This document shows positions 30,500 to 47,246 of a DNA stretch of 64,000 nucleotides, in pieces. Below the pieces are notes generated by a model. That model did no database searches. It was given only the letters and a program-made list of their open reading frames with translations, and was not told where the DNA came from. This DNA comes from Cellulomonas sp. ES6. GTDB taxonomy: Bacteria; Actinomycetota; Actinomycetes; Actinomycetales; Cellulomonadaceae. A program made the position numbers and the translations under genes. Every line of letters begins with the position of its first letter. The stretch's first letter is position 1. The stretch is taken from assembly GCF_030053835.1 (NCBI RefSeq), contig NZ_CP125655.1, positions 3,534,001-3,598,000 on the forward strand, written 5' to 3'.

Positions 30500-31102
30500 C
30501 TACGCGGGTTCGGCGTCCCGGCCGGTGCGCGGGTACGGCACCGTGCCGAGCGGCACGGCGTGGTGCTCGTGCTCGCGCGCCTCGTGCCCCACCTCGGCGA
30601 GCGCGACCGGGAGGGTCGCCGTGCCCGTGAACACGAAGAGCTTGTAGCCGACGTACCGCCCGATGGTGCCGAGCACGATGCCGGCGACGTTCGCCACGTT
30701 GTCGGCGAACGGGCCGGTGAACCCCAGCACGTAGTGCGAGAACGCCAGCGAGCCGACGGTCAGCCCGATGCCGACCACGTTGATGAGCGCGAACAGCACG
30801 AACTCCCGGCCGCGCCGGGCGGTGCGCTGGTCGGCGAACGTCCAGTGCCGGCTGCCGACCCAGGACACGAGCGTCGCGAGCAGCACCGCCACGATGCGCG
30901 CGGTGAGCGGCTTGCCGTGCAGCAGGTCGACCGGGCCGAAGCGCAGCAGGTTGTACGTGCCCATGTCCACGACGAACGCCACCGTGCCCACCGACCCGAA
31001 CCGCGCGAGCTCCAGCGCCCGCGCCCGCAGGCCGTCGCGCCGGCTGCCGCCCCCGGGTGCGTGCCGGGGCGCCACGAGGCCCGGCGCGCTGGAGGAGGTC
31101 AC
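30500..31102 (-). CDS. GtrA-like membrane protein
   Basis: A 200-residue protein with four transmembrane helices in the GtrA pattern: ELARFGSVGTVAFVVDMGTYNLL, LTARIVAVLLATLVSWVGSRHWTF, FVLFALINVVGIGLTVGSLAF and VANVAGIVLGTIGRYVGYKLFVF. The Trp-Thr-Phe after helix two and Gly-Arg-Tyr-Val-Gly-Tyr-Lys in helix four are typical. GtrA proteins are thought to flip or help supply polyprenyl-phosphate-linked sugars for surface glycans. The GTG at 31102 has TACCGT (minus, 31109-31114) six bases upstream, so it is probably leaderless. It may serve the glycopolymer genes that begin 2 kb further on. Confidence 0.9.
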   Translation of the reverse strand: MTSSSAPGLVAPRHAPGGGSRRDGLRARALELARFGSVGTVAFVVDMGTYNLLRFGPVDLLHGKPLTARIVAVLLATLVSWVGSRHWTFADQRTARRGREFVLFALINVVGIGLTVGSLAFSHYVLGFTGPFADNVANVAGIVLGTIGRYVGYKLFVFTGTATLPVALAEVGHEAREHEHHAVPLGTVPYPRTGRDAEPA

Positions 31103-31108
31103 CGGGAC

Positions 31109-31114
31109 ACGGTA
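31109..31114 (-). promoter_or_regulatory. Leaderless-type -10 box of the GtrA gene
   Basis: TACCGT on the minus strand, six bases before the GTG at 31102. Confidence 0.5.
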
Positions 31115-31226
31115 GTCCCCGCGGCTGGGGGCTCGCTGTGCGTGGGTGGGCGGAACGACCCGCCCGGCGGGCCGGGCGGTCCCACCCGGCGGTGGTCGCG
31201 CGGGGGACCGCCGGCCGCGGGTCGGT

Positions 31227-31232
31227 TAGGCT
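31227..31232 (+). promoter_or_regulatory. Leaderless-type -10 box of purK
   Basis: TAGGCT eight bases before the GTG at 31241, with no Shine-Dalgarno sequence in between. Confidence 0.6.
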
Positions 31233-31240
31233 CCACGCTC

Positions 31241-32404
31241 GTGGCAGCACCCGTGGTGGCAGTGGTCGGTGGCGGTCAGCTCGCGCGCATGATGGCGCCG
31301 GCGGCGACCGCGTTGGGGCTCCACCTGCGGGTGCTGGTCGAGGACGCCGCGTCGTCGGCGGCCCAGGTGGTCGTGGACGCCCCGGTGGGCGCGGCCGCGG
31401 ACCCGGTGGCCGTCGAGGCGCTGGTCGCGGGGGCGGACGCCCTGACCTTCGAGCACGAGCACGTGCCCGGCGGGCTGCTCACGGAGCTGGTGGACCGCGG
31501 CGTCGCGGTGCGGCCCGGGCCGGACGCGCTGGTGCACGCGCAGGACAAGATCGTCATGCGGACCCGGCTGACGGCCCTCGGCGTGCCGTGCCCGCGCTGG
31601 GCGGCCGTGGGCTCCCGCGAGGACCTGGCGGCGTTCCTCGCGGCGGGTGACGGCACGGCCGTCGTGAAGACCGCGCGCGGCGGCTACGACGGCAAGGGCG
31701 TGCGGGTGGTGCGCGACGCCGGCGGGGCGGACGACTGGCTGTCCGCCGCGGCCGACGGCACCGGAGCGCCGCTGCTGGCAGAGGAGCGGGTGCCCTTCAC
31801 GCGCGAGCTGGCCGCCCTCGTCGCCCGCTCGCCGTCCGGCGAGGTCCGCACGTGGCCGGTCGTCGAGTCGGTGCAGGTCGACGGGGTCTGCTCCGAGGTG
31901 GTCGCGCCGGCGCCGGGCCTGGACCCGCGCACCGCCGCCCGGGCCGAGGGCATCGCCCGCGCGGTGGCCGAGGGGCTGGACGTCACGGGCGTGCTCGCCG
32001 TCGAGCTGTTCGAGGTGCCGGACCCCGACGGCGGCGCCCCGCGGGTGCTGGTGAACGAGCTCGCGATGCGCCCGCACAACTCCGGGCACTGGACGATCGA
32101 CGGCGCCGTCACGAGCCAGTTCGAGCAGCACCTGCGCGCGGTTCTCGACCTGCCGCTCGGGTCCACGGACGCCCGCGCGGCCTGGACCGTCATGGCGAAC
32201 GTCCTCGGGAGCAGCCGGGAGGCGCTCACGGACGGGCTGGCCGCGGTCGCCGCGCTCGACCCGGGTGCCAAGGTGCACCTGTACGGCAAGGGCGTGCGCC
32301 CCGGCCGCAAGCTCGGCCACGTCACGGTGACCGGCGACGACCTGGACGACGTCCGCCGCCGGGCCGCCGCCGCCGCAGCCGTGCTGCGCGGCGACACCGC
32401 CTGA
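31241..32404 (+). CDS. purK: 5-(carboxyamino)imidazole ribonucleotide synthase
   Basis: ATP-grasp enzyme of purine synthesis; makes N5-CAIR from AIR, ATP and bicarbonate. It has 387 residues. Seen: the N-terminal VAVVGGGQLARMMAPAA, the FEHEHVP motif, VVKTARGGYDGKGV in the ATP-grasp core, EERVPFTRELAALVAR, and the C-terminal VNELAMRPHNSGHWT signature with GKGVRPGRKLGHV. The GTG at 31241 follows a TAGGCT box; the frame is open much further upstream only because it shadows the preceding gene. purE follows after 42 bases. Confidence 0.96.
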   Translation: MAAPVVAVVGGGQLARMMAPAATALGLHLRVLVEDAASSAAQVVVDAPVGAAADPVAVEALVAGADALTFEHEHVPGGLLTELVDRGVAVRPGPDALVHAQDKIVMRTRLTALGVPCPRWAAVGSREDLAAFLAAGDGTAVVKTARGGYDGKGVRVVRDAGGADDWLSAAADGTGAPLLAEERVPFTRELAALVARSPSGEVRTWPVVESVQVDGVCSEVVAPAPGLDPRTAARAEGIARAVAEGLDVTGVLAVELFEVPDPDGGAPRVLVNELAMRPHNSGHWTIDGAVTSQFEQHLRAVLDLPLGSTDARAAWTVMANVLGSSREALTDGLAAVAALDPGAKVHLYGKGVRPGRKLGHVTVTGDDLDDVRRRAAAAAAVLRGDTA

Positions 32405-32446
32405 CGTCCCGCGAACCCGACCCGCAGCAGCACCCCGGAGGTGGAG

Positions 32447-32986
32447 ATGGACCCGCTCGTCGGCATCGTCATGGGCTCGGACTCGGACTGGCCCGTCATG
32501 GAGGCCGCGGCGCAGGCGCTCGCGGAGCTCGAGGTGCCGGTGGAGGTCGACGTCGTGTCGGCCCACCGCCAGCCGGACAAGATGGTCGCGTACGGCCGCG
32601 GGGCGGCGGACCGCGGCCTGCGGGTCGTCGTCGCCGGTGCGGGCGGCGCCGCCCACCTGCCGGGCATGCTCGCCGCCGTGACGCCGCTGCCGGTGGTCGG
32701 GGTGCCGGTGCCGCTCTCCCGGCTGGACGGGCTGGACTCGCTGCTGTCGATCGTCCAGATGCCCGCGGGCGTGCCGGTCGCGACCGTCTCCATCGGGGGT
32801 GCGCGCAACGCCGGCCTGCTCGCGGCGCGCATCATCGGGTCCGGCACGGACGACACCGCCCGCAGGGTCGCCGCCGCCATGCGGGCGTTCCAGGACGACC
32901 TGCGGGCGCAGGCCGACGCCAAGGGGGAGCGGCTGCGCACACAGCACGGCGACGGGCGCCGGCCGGCCGTGGGCTTCGGGGGCTGA
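32447..32986 (+). CDS. purE: N5-carboxyaminoimidazole ribonucleotide mutase
   Basis: Converts N5-CAIR to CAIR, the step after PurK. The 179-residue product has [25 protein letters not shown] with the catalytic His, [28 protein letters not shown] and [14 protein letters not shown], all hallmarks of class I PurE. The ATG at 32447 is preferred over the GTG at 32441 because GGAGG lies five bases before it. The C-terminus carries about 20 extra Arg/Gly-rich residues. purK and purE form an ordinary housekeeping operon that borders the glycopolymer locus. Confidence 0.96.
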   Translation: MDPLVGIVMGSDSDWPVMEAAAQALAELEVPVEVDVVSAHRQPDKMVAYGRGAADRGLRVVVAGAGGAAHLPGMLAAVTPLPVVGVPVPLSRLDGLDSLLSIVQMPAGVPVATVSIGGARNAGLLAARIIGSGTDDTARRVAAAMRAFQDDLRAQADAKGERLRTQHGDGRRPAVGFGG

Positions 32987-33098
32987 CCGGCACGGGAGCG
33001 CGCGGGGCCGCGCGGGGGCCGTCGTCGGGCCCCGTGAAGGTCTCGTCGAGACGTCCGGGACCACGCCCGCTCGACAGGCGGACGTCGCGGGGCCCGCT

Positions 33099-33104
33099 TA
33101 GCGT
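33099..33104 (+). promoter_or_regulatory. Leaderless-type -10 box of the acyltransferase gene
   Basis: TAGCGT seven bases before the GTG at 33112. Confidence 0.5.
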
Positions 33105-33111
33105 CGAGCGG

Positions 33112-34341
33112 GTGACGACCACCGCGCCGGCCCGGAGCCACCTCCCCGCCACCGCCGACCCGTCGCCCGCCGCCCCCGGGCGCGGGCCGCGCCTCGCCGC
33201 GCTCGACGGCCTGCGGTTCCTCGCCGCCGTCGGCGTGCTGGCGTACCACTTCACGACCCGGCAGACCGACGCCTGGGGCCGGGACCTCGCCGAGGTGGCG
33301 CCCGCGGTGTCGTCGTGGGCGGTCTACGCGTCGCTGGGCCCGGAGCTGTTCTTCGTGATCAGCGGGTTCGTCATCCTCATGACGGCGTGGGGTCGCTCGG
33401 TGCCGGACATCGTCGGGTCCCGGGTCGGCCGCCTGTACCCGGCGTACTGGGTCGCGGTCCTGGCGACCGGGGCGCTGCTGCTGCTGATCTGGCCCGGCAA
33501 GGAGGTCACCGGCGACCAGGTGCTGGTGAACCTCACGCTGCTGCAGAGCCTGGTCGACGTCAACCACGTCGACGGCGTCTACTGGACGCTCTGGGTGGAG
33601 CTGCGGTTCTACCTGCTGATCGCGCTGCTCGCCGCGTTCGGGATCACCCGCCGCCGGGTGCTGTGGTTCGCGGCGCTGTGGCCGGCGGCCGCCCTGCTGG
33701 CCCGGGTGGCGGGCCTCACGGACGCGGTCGTGTGGCTGGTCGCGCCGTACGCGCCGCTCTTCGCCGCCGGGATGGTGCTGTACGTGATCCACCGCACGGG
33801 CCACGCGCTGGTGCCGTGGCTGCTGGTCGCGGGCAACGCCGCCCTGGCCACCGCGGCGCTGGTCCCGGCGCGCATGGCCTCGCTCGGCGAGAACTCGGTG
33901 GTCGCGCCGCGGCCGGCGCTGCTGACGGCGTCGCTGCTCGGCTGCGTCGGGCTGGTCGCGCTGGTGTCGCTGACGCCCGCCGCCCGGTGGCGGTGGGCCG
34001 GGCTGACCGCGGCCGGGGCGCTCACGTACCCGCTGTACCTGACGCACGAGTACTGGGGTCTCTGGGTGGTGCACCTGCTGTCCGGGCGGGTCCCGGTGTG
34101 GGTCGTGCTCGCGGCGGCGACCGCGCTGTCGCTCGTCCTCGCGTGGCTCGTGCACCGGTTCGTGGAGAAGCCGTTCGGCCCGCGCCTGCGCCGGGCCACC
34201 ACCGTGGCGTGCGAGCGGCTGCGGGACCGCGCGGTGGCCGCCGCCGCGGCGGTGCGGGCCCGCTACGAGCCCGGCACGCCGCCGACGACGCCCGGCGGCA
34301 GGGAGCCGTCGCGGATGCCGGCGAAGAACGCCGGGGTCTGA
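33112..34341 (+). CDS. Acyltransferase family 3 (OafA/YrhL-type) membrane protein
   Basis: A 409-residue polytopic enzyme that O-acylates surface sugars. After about 25 Pro/Ala-rich residues the family signature LAALDGLRFLAAVGVLAYHF appears (catalytic His at its end), then ELFFVISGFVI, the RLYPAYW motif, about ten membrane helices and a YPLYLTHEYWGLWV motif near helix nine. The C-terminus is a short cytoplasmic tail without the SGNH esterase domain seen in longer relatives. The final 79 bases overlap the 3' end of the convergent LCP gene. It is the first gene of the glycopolymer region and probably acetylates that polymer; the acyl group is inferred. Confidence 0.92.
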   Translation: MTTTAPARSHLPATADPSPAAPGRGPRLAALDGLRFLAAVGVLAYHFTTRQTDAWGRDLAEVAPAVSSWAVYASLGPELFFVISGFVILMTAWGRSVPDIVGSRVGRLYPAYWVAVLATGALLLLIWPGKEVTGDQVLVNLTLLQSLVDVNHVDGVYWTLWVELRFYLLIALLAAFGITRRRVLWFAALWPAAALLARVAGLTDAVVWLVAPYAPLFAAGMVLYVIHRTGHALVPWLLVAGNAALATAALVPARMASLGENSVVAPRPALLTASLLGCVGLVALVSLTPAARWRWAGLTAAGALTYPLYLTHEYWGLWVVHLLSGRVPVWVVLAAATALSLVLAWLVHRFVEKPFGPRLRRATTVACERLRDRAVAAAAAVRARYEPGTPPTTPGGREPSRMPAKNAGV

Positions 34342-35795
34342 TCCGGGTCGAGCAGCACGGTCGAGCCGATGCCCCCGGGCCGGTAGTCCATGCTCGCGAT
34401 GGGCGGCGTGCCGGTGATCCCGTCGGGCCCCGACGCCGAGCGGAACGCCAGCGCGAGCCGGCCCAGGTCGACCACGTCGGTGCCCTCGCTCGCGGTGAGC
34501 GCGCCGGTCCCGGCGTCGACGAGCGCGACCTGCTTGCCCGGCTGGAGCAGCAGCGCGGGGTCCTCCGCCTTCGACGCCACGGCCGAGATGAGCTGCCGCT
34601 GGCGCATCCCGCGGCCGATGTCGCCGGACGGGTCCGCGTAGCGCATCCGGGAGAACGCGAGGGCCTGCACGCCGTCGACGGTCTTGCAGCCGGGCGCGTC
34701 CCAGACGAGGCCGGACTTGGGCTCGTTGACCGGGAACGTGATGCCGGTGCTGCCGTCCAGGCACAGCTCCACGCCGCCGACGGCGTCGACGAGCTGCTCG
34801 ACCCCGCCGAACCCGACCTCGACGTAGTGGTCGACCGTCAGGCCGGTGAGCTGCTCGACGGTCTGCACCAGCAGCGGCGCACCGCCCCAGGAGAACGCCG
34901 CGTTGAGCTTGCTCGGGCCGTGACCGGGGATCTCGACGTACGTGTCGCGGGGGAGCGAGATCAGCGCGGCCGGCCCGGACTCCGGCACCTGGAGCAGCAG
35001 GATCGTGTCCGTGCGGGCGCCGACGGTCTCGGTGTCCTCGATCACGCCGTCCTCGCGGGAGTCCGAGCCCGACAGCAGGTAGGTGGTGCCCGGCGTGCCG
35101 GCCGCGCCGGACAGCGCGTCGACGTGCTGGACCTTGCCGTTGGCCCACAGGACGAGCCCGACCGGCCAGGCGACGAGCAGCAGCAGGACGAGGACCGTGA
35201 CGAGGGCGATCACGCGGCCGCGGCGCCGGCGGCGGGGTGCCGGCGGGGCGGCGGGTCCGGGCGCACCGGGGCCGGGCGCACCGGGACCGACGGGGCCGAC
35301 GCGGCCGGCCGACCCCGCGGGACGGGCGCTGCCCGGGCCGGCGGGCGCGCTGCGGCGTGCGGGCCGGTCGCCGGCGCCCAGCGGGACGGCGGACGAGCCC
35401 TCGCGGACCGAGGAGCGGGCCGGGCCGGGGCGCCCGGACGCGGCGTCGGGGCGTGCACCCGCGACGGGGGTCCCGTCGGGGTTGCGACCCGACACGCGCA
35501 CGGGGCGCGGCGCGTCCTCGGCGGGCCGGGCACCGCCCGGGCTGAACGCCGCCGGGCCTGCCGCCGGTGACCCTCCGGGGCCCCGCTCGGCGCGGCCCGC
35601 GGCGGGACGGCCGGGCGCGGCGGGACGGCTCGGGCGCTGCCCGGAGGTCCGGGACGGCGCCGCGGGGCGCTCCGGCGGCTGGCCGACGGGCACGGCGCCG
35701 TCGGCGGACGGCCGTCGTCCGCCTCCGGCGGGCGAGAAGCTCGGCGGGGTGCCGCGACCGGCGTCGCGGGGGTTGCGGTCCTCGGGGCGTGCCAC
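34263..35795 (-). CDS. LCP (LytR-CpsA-Psr) family wall-polymer ligase, long N-terminal tail
   Basis: Transfers undecaprenyl-linked glycopolymer to peptidoglycan (family knowledge). Of 510 residues, the first 185 are a Pro/Gly/Arg/Ala-rich, probably disordered cytoplasmic tail; a helix (VIALVTVLVLLLLVAWPVGLVLW) follows at about 190-212. The LCP core includes TYLLSGSDSRE, ARTDTILLLQVP (the conserved Arg/Asp pair), AALISLPRDTYVEIPGHG, KLNAAFSWGG, HYVEVGFGGVEQLVDAVGGVEL and ALAFSRMRYADPSGDIGRGMRQ. The GTG at 35795 is only two bases after the upstream LCP stop. It overlaps the convergent acyltransferase gene by 79 bases. Confidence 0.92.
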   Translation of the reverse strand: MARPEDRNPRDAGRGTPPSFSPAGGGRRPSADGAVPVGQPPERPAAPSRTSGQRPSRPAAPGRPAAGRAERGPGGSPAAGPAAFSPGGARPAEDAPRPVRVSGRNPDGTPVAGARPDAASGRPGPARSSVREGSSAVPLGAGDRPARRSAPAGPGSARPAGSAGRVGPVGPGAPGPGAPGPAAPPAPRRRRRGRVIALVTVLVLLLLVAWPVGLVLWANGKVQHVDALSGAAGTPGTTYLLSGSDSREDGVIEDTETVGARTDTILLLQVPESGPAALISLPRDTYVEIPGHGPSKLNAAFSWGGAPLLVQTVEQLTGLTVDHYVEVGFGGVEQLVDAVGGVELCLDGSTGITFPVNEPKSGLVWDAPGCKTVDGVQALAFSRMRYADPSGDIGRGMRQRQLISAVASKAEDPALLLQPGKQVALVDAGTGALTASEGTDVVDLGRLALAFRSASGPDGITGTPPIASMDYRPGGIGSTVLLDPDQTPAFFAGIRDGSLPPGVVGGVPGS

Positions 35796-35797
35796 GG

Positions 35798-37108
35798 TCA
35801 GCCGCAGACGGCGGTGACGTCGTTGGCGGAGAACGCCTCCTTGCCGGCCTCACGGGTCTCGACCGGGTCCGGCGTGGGGGAGGAGGGCGTCTGCGGCTGC
35901 TCGGCGCCGGTGTCGGTGCCGGGGTCCGTGCCCGTGTCGGTGCCGGGGTCCGTGCCGGTGCCGGTCCCCGTGTCCGTGCCCGCCCCCGTGCCCGTGTCCT
36001 GGGAGGTCCCGGTGAGCATCGGCTGGTCGGCGGCGACGTTCGCCCAGATGGCGTCGGCCTCGGAGGTCCACACCACCCGGTTCTTGTCGCTCGGCGCCGC
36101 GGCGAACGGGATCGTCATGAAGGAGATGTTCGCAGCCGAGGTGTTCCGCAGGCTGTAGGCGAGCCCGGCCATGTCGGAGATCGAGCTGAAACCGCTGTCG
36201 ATCGACAGCGACTCCGTGGCGGAGTCGAGGAACCGGATGAGCTGCGTGATGTCGGTGAGCAGGTTCTTGCCGAGCACCTCGCGCACCACGGACGCGAGCA
36301 GCTCCTGCTGCCGGCCGAGCCGGTTGGTGTCCGACCCGTCGCCGACGCCGACGCCGGTGCGCGCCCGGGCGAACGCGAGCGCCTGCGTGCCGTCGAGCGT
36401 CTGGTTGCCGGCGTTGAGGTAGAGCCCGGCCTTCGGCGCGGACATCTCGTTCGGGATGCACATCGGCACGCCGCCGATCGAGTCGACCATCTTGGTGAAG
36501 CCGGCGAAGTCCACGACGACGAAGTGGTCGATCCGGACCCCCGTGTTGGCCTGGACGGTGTTCACCGTGCAGGCCGCGGCCGAGGCGATGTCGCCGCCGT
36601 TGTCGGCGCCGATGGAGAACGCGGAGTTGAACATCGCGTTGTTCTGCGCGTACGTGGTCGAGCCGTCGGACATGGTGCAGGACGGGATGTCGACCAGCGA
36701 GTCGCGGGGGATCGAGATGAGCTCCACCCGGCTGCGGTCGGCGGAGATGTGGGCGACGATCGTGGTGTCCGAGCGCATGCCGCCGACGTAGCCGCCGATC
36801 GCCTCGTTCTCGCCGTCGCGCTCGTCGGAGCCCATCAGCAGGATGTTGACGTCGCGCCCGGCGTTCGGGTCGTCCGGGTCGGCCGGGCCGGTGGCCGTGG
36901 GCCGGGGCATCGCGGAGATGAGGCCGGACGCGTCGATCGTCTCGATGTTGCTGTTGAGCCGCACGTAGAGCGCGGCCGCGCCGGAGGCGCCGAAGCAGAG
37001 CGCCGCGACCGTGGCGAGGGCCACGCCGCGCAGCGCCGCGTGGCTGCGCCGGGGGCGGCCGTGCCGGACGGCGCGCGGGCGTGCGGGAGCGGCGTGGCGG
37101 GAGGTCAC
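35798..37108 (-). CDS. LCP (LytR-CpsA-Psr) family wall-polymer ligase
   Basis: A second LCP enzyme, 436 residues. It has a short basic N-terminus, a helix (GVALATVAALCFGASGAAALYVRL), and the LCP core with NILLMGSDERDGE, RSDTTIVAHISADRSRVELISIPRDSLVDIP, FNSAFSIGADNGGD, HFVVVDFAGFTKMVDSIGGVPM and ALAFARARTGVGDGSDTNRLGRQQ-like sequence. After the core comes a 45-residue Thr/Gly/Asp/Pro repeat (GTDTGTDPGTDTG), which looks like a wall-spanning or linker segment, and a short tail with Cys near the end. I choose the GTG at 37108 because TATGCT sits seven bases upstream; ATG four codons earlier would lie inside that box. Confidence 0.92.
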   Translation of the reverse strand: MTSRHAAPARPRAVRHGRPRRSHAALRGVALATVAALCFGASGAAALYVRLNSNIETIDASGLISAMPRPTATGPADPDDPNAGRDVNILLMGSDERDGENEAIGGYVGGMRSDTTIVAHISADRSRVELISIPRDSLVDIPSCTMSDGSTTYAQNNAMFNSAFSIGADNGGDIASAAACTVNTVQANTGVRIDHFVVVDFAGFTKMVDSIGGVPMCIPNEMSAPKAGLYLNAGNQTLDGTQALAFARARTGVGVGDGSDTNRLGRQQELLASVVREVLGKNLLTDITQLIRFLDSATESLSIDSGFSSISDMAGLAYSLRNTSAANISFMTIPFAAAPSDKNRVVWTSEADAIWANVAADQPMLTGTSQDTGTGAGTDTGTGTGTDPGTDTGTDPGTDTGAEQPQTPSSPTPDPVETREAGKEAFSANDVTAVCG

Positions 37109-37115
37109 GGGGACG

Positions 37116-37121
37116 AGCATA
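37116..37121 (-). promoter_or_regulatory. Leaderless-type -10 box of the LCP pair
   Basis: TATGCT on the minus strand, seven bases before the GTG at 37108, a close match to the sigma-70 -10 consensus. Confidence 0.6.
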
Positions 37122-37275
37122 GGAGCGCAGGTCCGGCACCCGGCGCACCCTCCGGGCGCACGGCGTGGAGGATTCGTGCAGATGACCGGCCTCCCGGCGC
37201 GCCGCGGGTGCGCGACGGCCGCCCGCCCCGCGAGGGGAGGACGGCCGTCCGGGGTGCTGCGGGTGCCGGCGGGCG

Positions 37276-44080
<6,805 letters not shown>

Positions 44081-45190
44081 CCGCCAGCGCCGCGGGGCGG
44101 GTGCGGGCCGCGCCGCGCCACAGGGAGCGGCGCTCGCGCAGCGTGCGCGGGAGGCGGGCGACGGCGTCCCGGAACCCGGTGGCGCGCGCGCGGGTCCGGG
44201 CGGCACGCGGCTCGCGGAGCAGCGCGCGGAGCAGCCCGGCTGCCTGCCGCAGCCACGAGCGCAGCACGAGCGGCGCCGGCGCGTGGCGCGTGACCACCGT
44301 CAGGGAGTTCCGGGTGTTGTAGTAGCGGAACCGCGGGCTCGTCGCGCCCGAGGACGCCGCGTGCCGGTGCCGGGCCTCCGCCTCGCGGACGTACCGCACG
44401 TCCCAGCCGTGCGCGCGCAGCCGCCACGACAGGTCCGTGTCCTCGTAGTAGAGGAACAGCTCCGCGTCGAACCCGCCGACGGCGGCGGCCGCGGTCCAGC
44501 GCAGCGCGGCCGCACCGCCGCAGAACCCGAACACGTCCGCGGGCGCGTGCTCCCGGTCGGCCGGCACGAGCCAGTCGCGGTCGGTGCCGGCGCCGTCCGG
44601 GCCGACGACGTTGCCGGTCGAGTTGACCAGGACGACCCCGCCGGGCTCGCCGTCGGGGACGGGCTCCCAGGGCGAGCGCCCGTCCGGCGAGCCGGCGGTG
44701 ACGCCCGCGGTCGGGCGGTACCGTCCCGCGAGCAGGATCCGCGCGGTGGCGGCGGCCACCCGCTCGGCGCCCGGTGCCCGCAGCGCGTCCACCAGCACGG
44801 CTGCGGCACCCTCGGCGAGCTCCGCGTCGTTGTTGAGCAGCAGGACGACGTCGCCGTCGAAGTCCTCCGTCCCGAGCGCCACCCCGCCGGCGAACCCGCG
44901 GTTCGTGTCGGAGGCGACCACCCGCACGCCGGGGTAGTCCCGGGCGAGCAGCTCCCGCGTGCCGTCCGTCGAGGCGTTGTCGACCACCACGACCTCCAGC
45001 TCGGCGCCCGGCACGTCCTGCCGGAGCAGGGAGTCCAGGCACGCGGGCAGCAGGTGCGCCGCCTGCCAGGTCACGACGACGGCGCGCACGTGCAGCGGGA
45101 CGGTCACGGGCGGCTCCTCGGGCTCTCGGGGGGTGAGCGGGACGGTGGACGGGGCGGTCGGCGGCGGTCGGCGGGGGTACCGGGTGCGGG

Positions 45191-46294
45191 TCAGCCGGCG
45201 ACGGACCGGTAGGCGTCGAGCGTGCGGTCGGCCGCCTCGCGCCAGGTGTACGACGCGGCGCGCGCGCGGGCCAGCGCCGCCAGCCGGTCGTGCTCCTCGC
45301 CGGCCGCGGCCGTGATCGCGTCGGCCAGCGCGGCGGCGTCGCGGGGGTCCACCAGCAGGCCGGCGCCGTCGGCGAACTCGGCCATGGACGTCCCCGCGGA
45401 CGTGACGACCGGGACGCCGTGCGCCATCGCCTCGAGCACGGGCATGCCGAAGCCCTCCCACGTCGAGGGGAAGCAGAAGGCGCGCGCCCCGGCGTACGCG
45501 ACGTGCAGCTCGTCGTCCGCGAGCCGCCCGAGCAGCCGCACCCGGCCCGCGAGCGGCCCGGCGACCAGCCGGCGCACCGCGTCGTCCGCCCCGCCCCAGC
45601 CCGCCGGGCCGGCGAGCAGGAGGCGCAGCCCGCTCGCCGCCGGCACGCGCGCGAACGCGTCGAGCAGCGTGGGGAGGTTCTTGCGGGGCTCGGACGTGCC
45701 GCACCACAGCACGTACGGCTCGTCCAGGCCGAGCCGCGCGCGGACCTCCGCGACGCGGGCGGGCGCGACGTCGGGCACCCGCACCCCGTGCGGCACGACG
45801 CGCAGCCGGTCGGCGGGCAGCCCCTCGCGCAGGCAGTCGTCGGCCGTGGCCTGCGACGGGACGAGGACGACGTCCGCCTCGCGCCGCGTCACGGCGAGCG
45901 CCCGGCGGAAGTACGACACACCGCGCGGCGTGAAGTGCTCGGGGCTGCGCAGGAACGCCAGGTCGTGCACCGTGACGACGAGGCCGCGCCCGCGCGCCGG
46001 CGGCACGGCCCACGTGGTGGCGTGCACGACGTCCGCCGTCCGGGCCGCGCCGGGCAGCGCCGGCCGCCGCAGCCGGTTCCAGGCCTCGTACAGCGCCGGT
46101 CGGGGCAGCGCGGACGCCACCACCGGGATGCCGAGGTCGACGTCGGGTGCCGTCCTGTGGCCGCGGGCGGAGACGCCCACGAGGGGCACGCGGTCCCGGA
46201 GCGCCCCGACGAGCTCGCGGATGTAGGTCCCCGACCCGCCCGGGGCGGGCTGCCACAGCTGCTCGACGACCAGCGCGGTGCGGGGCGCCGTCAC
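45191..46294 (-). CDS. Family 4 glycosyltransferase
   Basis: A 367-residue GT-B enzyme. The N-terminal part has PAPGGSGTYIRELVGAL and DVVHATTWAVPP; the C-terminal part has PYVLWCGTSEPRKNLPTLLDAFARV, VRLLGRLADDELHVAYAGARAFCFPSTWEGFGMPVLEAMAHGVPVV with the two nucleotide-binding glutamates, and GAGLLVDPRDAAALADAI. It is probably a mannosyl- or deoxyhexosyl-transferase using a GDP-sugar from the two Gmd-like enzymes with which it is operonic. The GTG at 46294 lies in a GTGA overlap with the preceding gene. Confidence 0.92.
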   Translation of the reverse strand: MTAPRTALVVEQLWQPAPGGSGTYIRELVGALRDRVPLVGVSARGHRTAPDVDLGIPVVASALPRPALYEAWNRLRRPALPGAARTADVVHATTWAVPPARGRGLVVTVHDLAFLRSPEHFTPRGVSYFRRALAVTRREADVVLVPSQATADDCLREGLPADRLRVVPHGVRVPDVAPARVAEVRARLGLDEPYVLWCGTSEPRKNLPTLLDAFARVPAASGLRLLLAGPAGWGGADDAVRRLVAGPLAGRVRLLGRLADDELHVAYAGARAFCFPSTWEGFGMPVLEAMAHGVPVVTSAGTSMAEFADGAGLLVDPRDAAALADAITAAAGEEHDRLAALARARAASYTWREAADRTLDAYRSVAG

Positions 46295-47246
46295 CGGAGC
46301 AGGTCCAGGTCGTGGTCGACCATCGCGGCGACGACCTCGGCGAACGTGCGCGTCGGGCGCCAGCCGAGCTCCGTGCGCGCGCGCGTCGCGTCGCCGACCA
46401 GCTGGGCCGCGTCGGCCGGCCGCACGAGCGCCGGGTCGGTGGCGATGTGACGACCCGGGTCCGCCACGCCGGCGCGCGTCAGCGCCGCGACCGCGAAGTC
46501 GCGGACCGAGTGGGTCTCGCCGGTCGCGACCACCACGTCGAGCGCGGTGCGGTGACGGGCGGCGCGCACCAGCGCGTCGACGTAGTCGGGCGCCCAGCCC
46601 CAGTCGCGCCGCGCCTCCAGGTTGCCGAGCGTGATGACGCCCCCGTCCCGCGCGACCCGGGCGGCGCCCTGGGTGATCTTGCGGGTGACGAAGGACGGGG
46701 GGCGGCGCGGCGACTCGTGGTTGAACAGCACCGCGCTCACCGCGTGCAGGCCGCGCGCCCGGTACACGCCCACCAGGTGGTGCGCGAACGCCTTCGCGGC
46801 GCCGTACGGGTTGAGCGGCCGGACGGCCGTGCCCTCGTCCTGCGGCACGCGGTCGGGCTCCCCGAAGATCTCGGCGCTGGACGCCTGGACGAAGCGGACG
46901 GCGCGGCCGGTGCGCTCCTGCACGGCGGCGGCCTCGTCCAGCAGCGCGGCGACGGCGAGCCCCGTGACCTCCGCGGTGCGCTCCGGCTCGCGCCAGGACT
47001 CGGCCACCGACGACACGCCGGCCAGGTGGTACACCTCGTCCGGCGCGACGTCCCGCAGCAGCGCGCGCAGCGCGGGACGGTCGGCCAGGTCGGCGACGTG
47101 GGCGTGCGCCGCGGGGTGCCCCGGCAGCGGCGTGCCGTCCGCGGCACCGGGCCGCACCAGCGCGTGGACCGTGGCGCCCTCGGCGAGCAGCCGCTCCACC
47201 AGGTAGGAGCCGTCCTGCCCGGTCGCCCCGGTGACCAGCGCGACCG

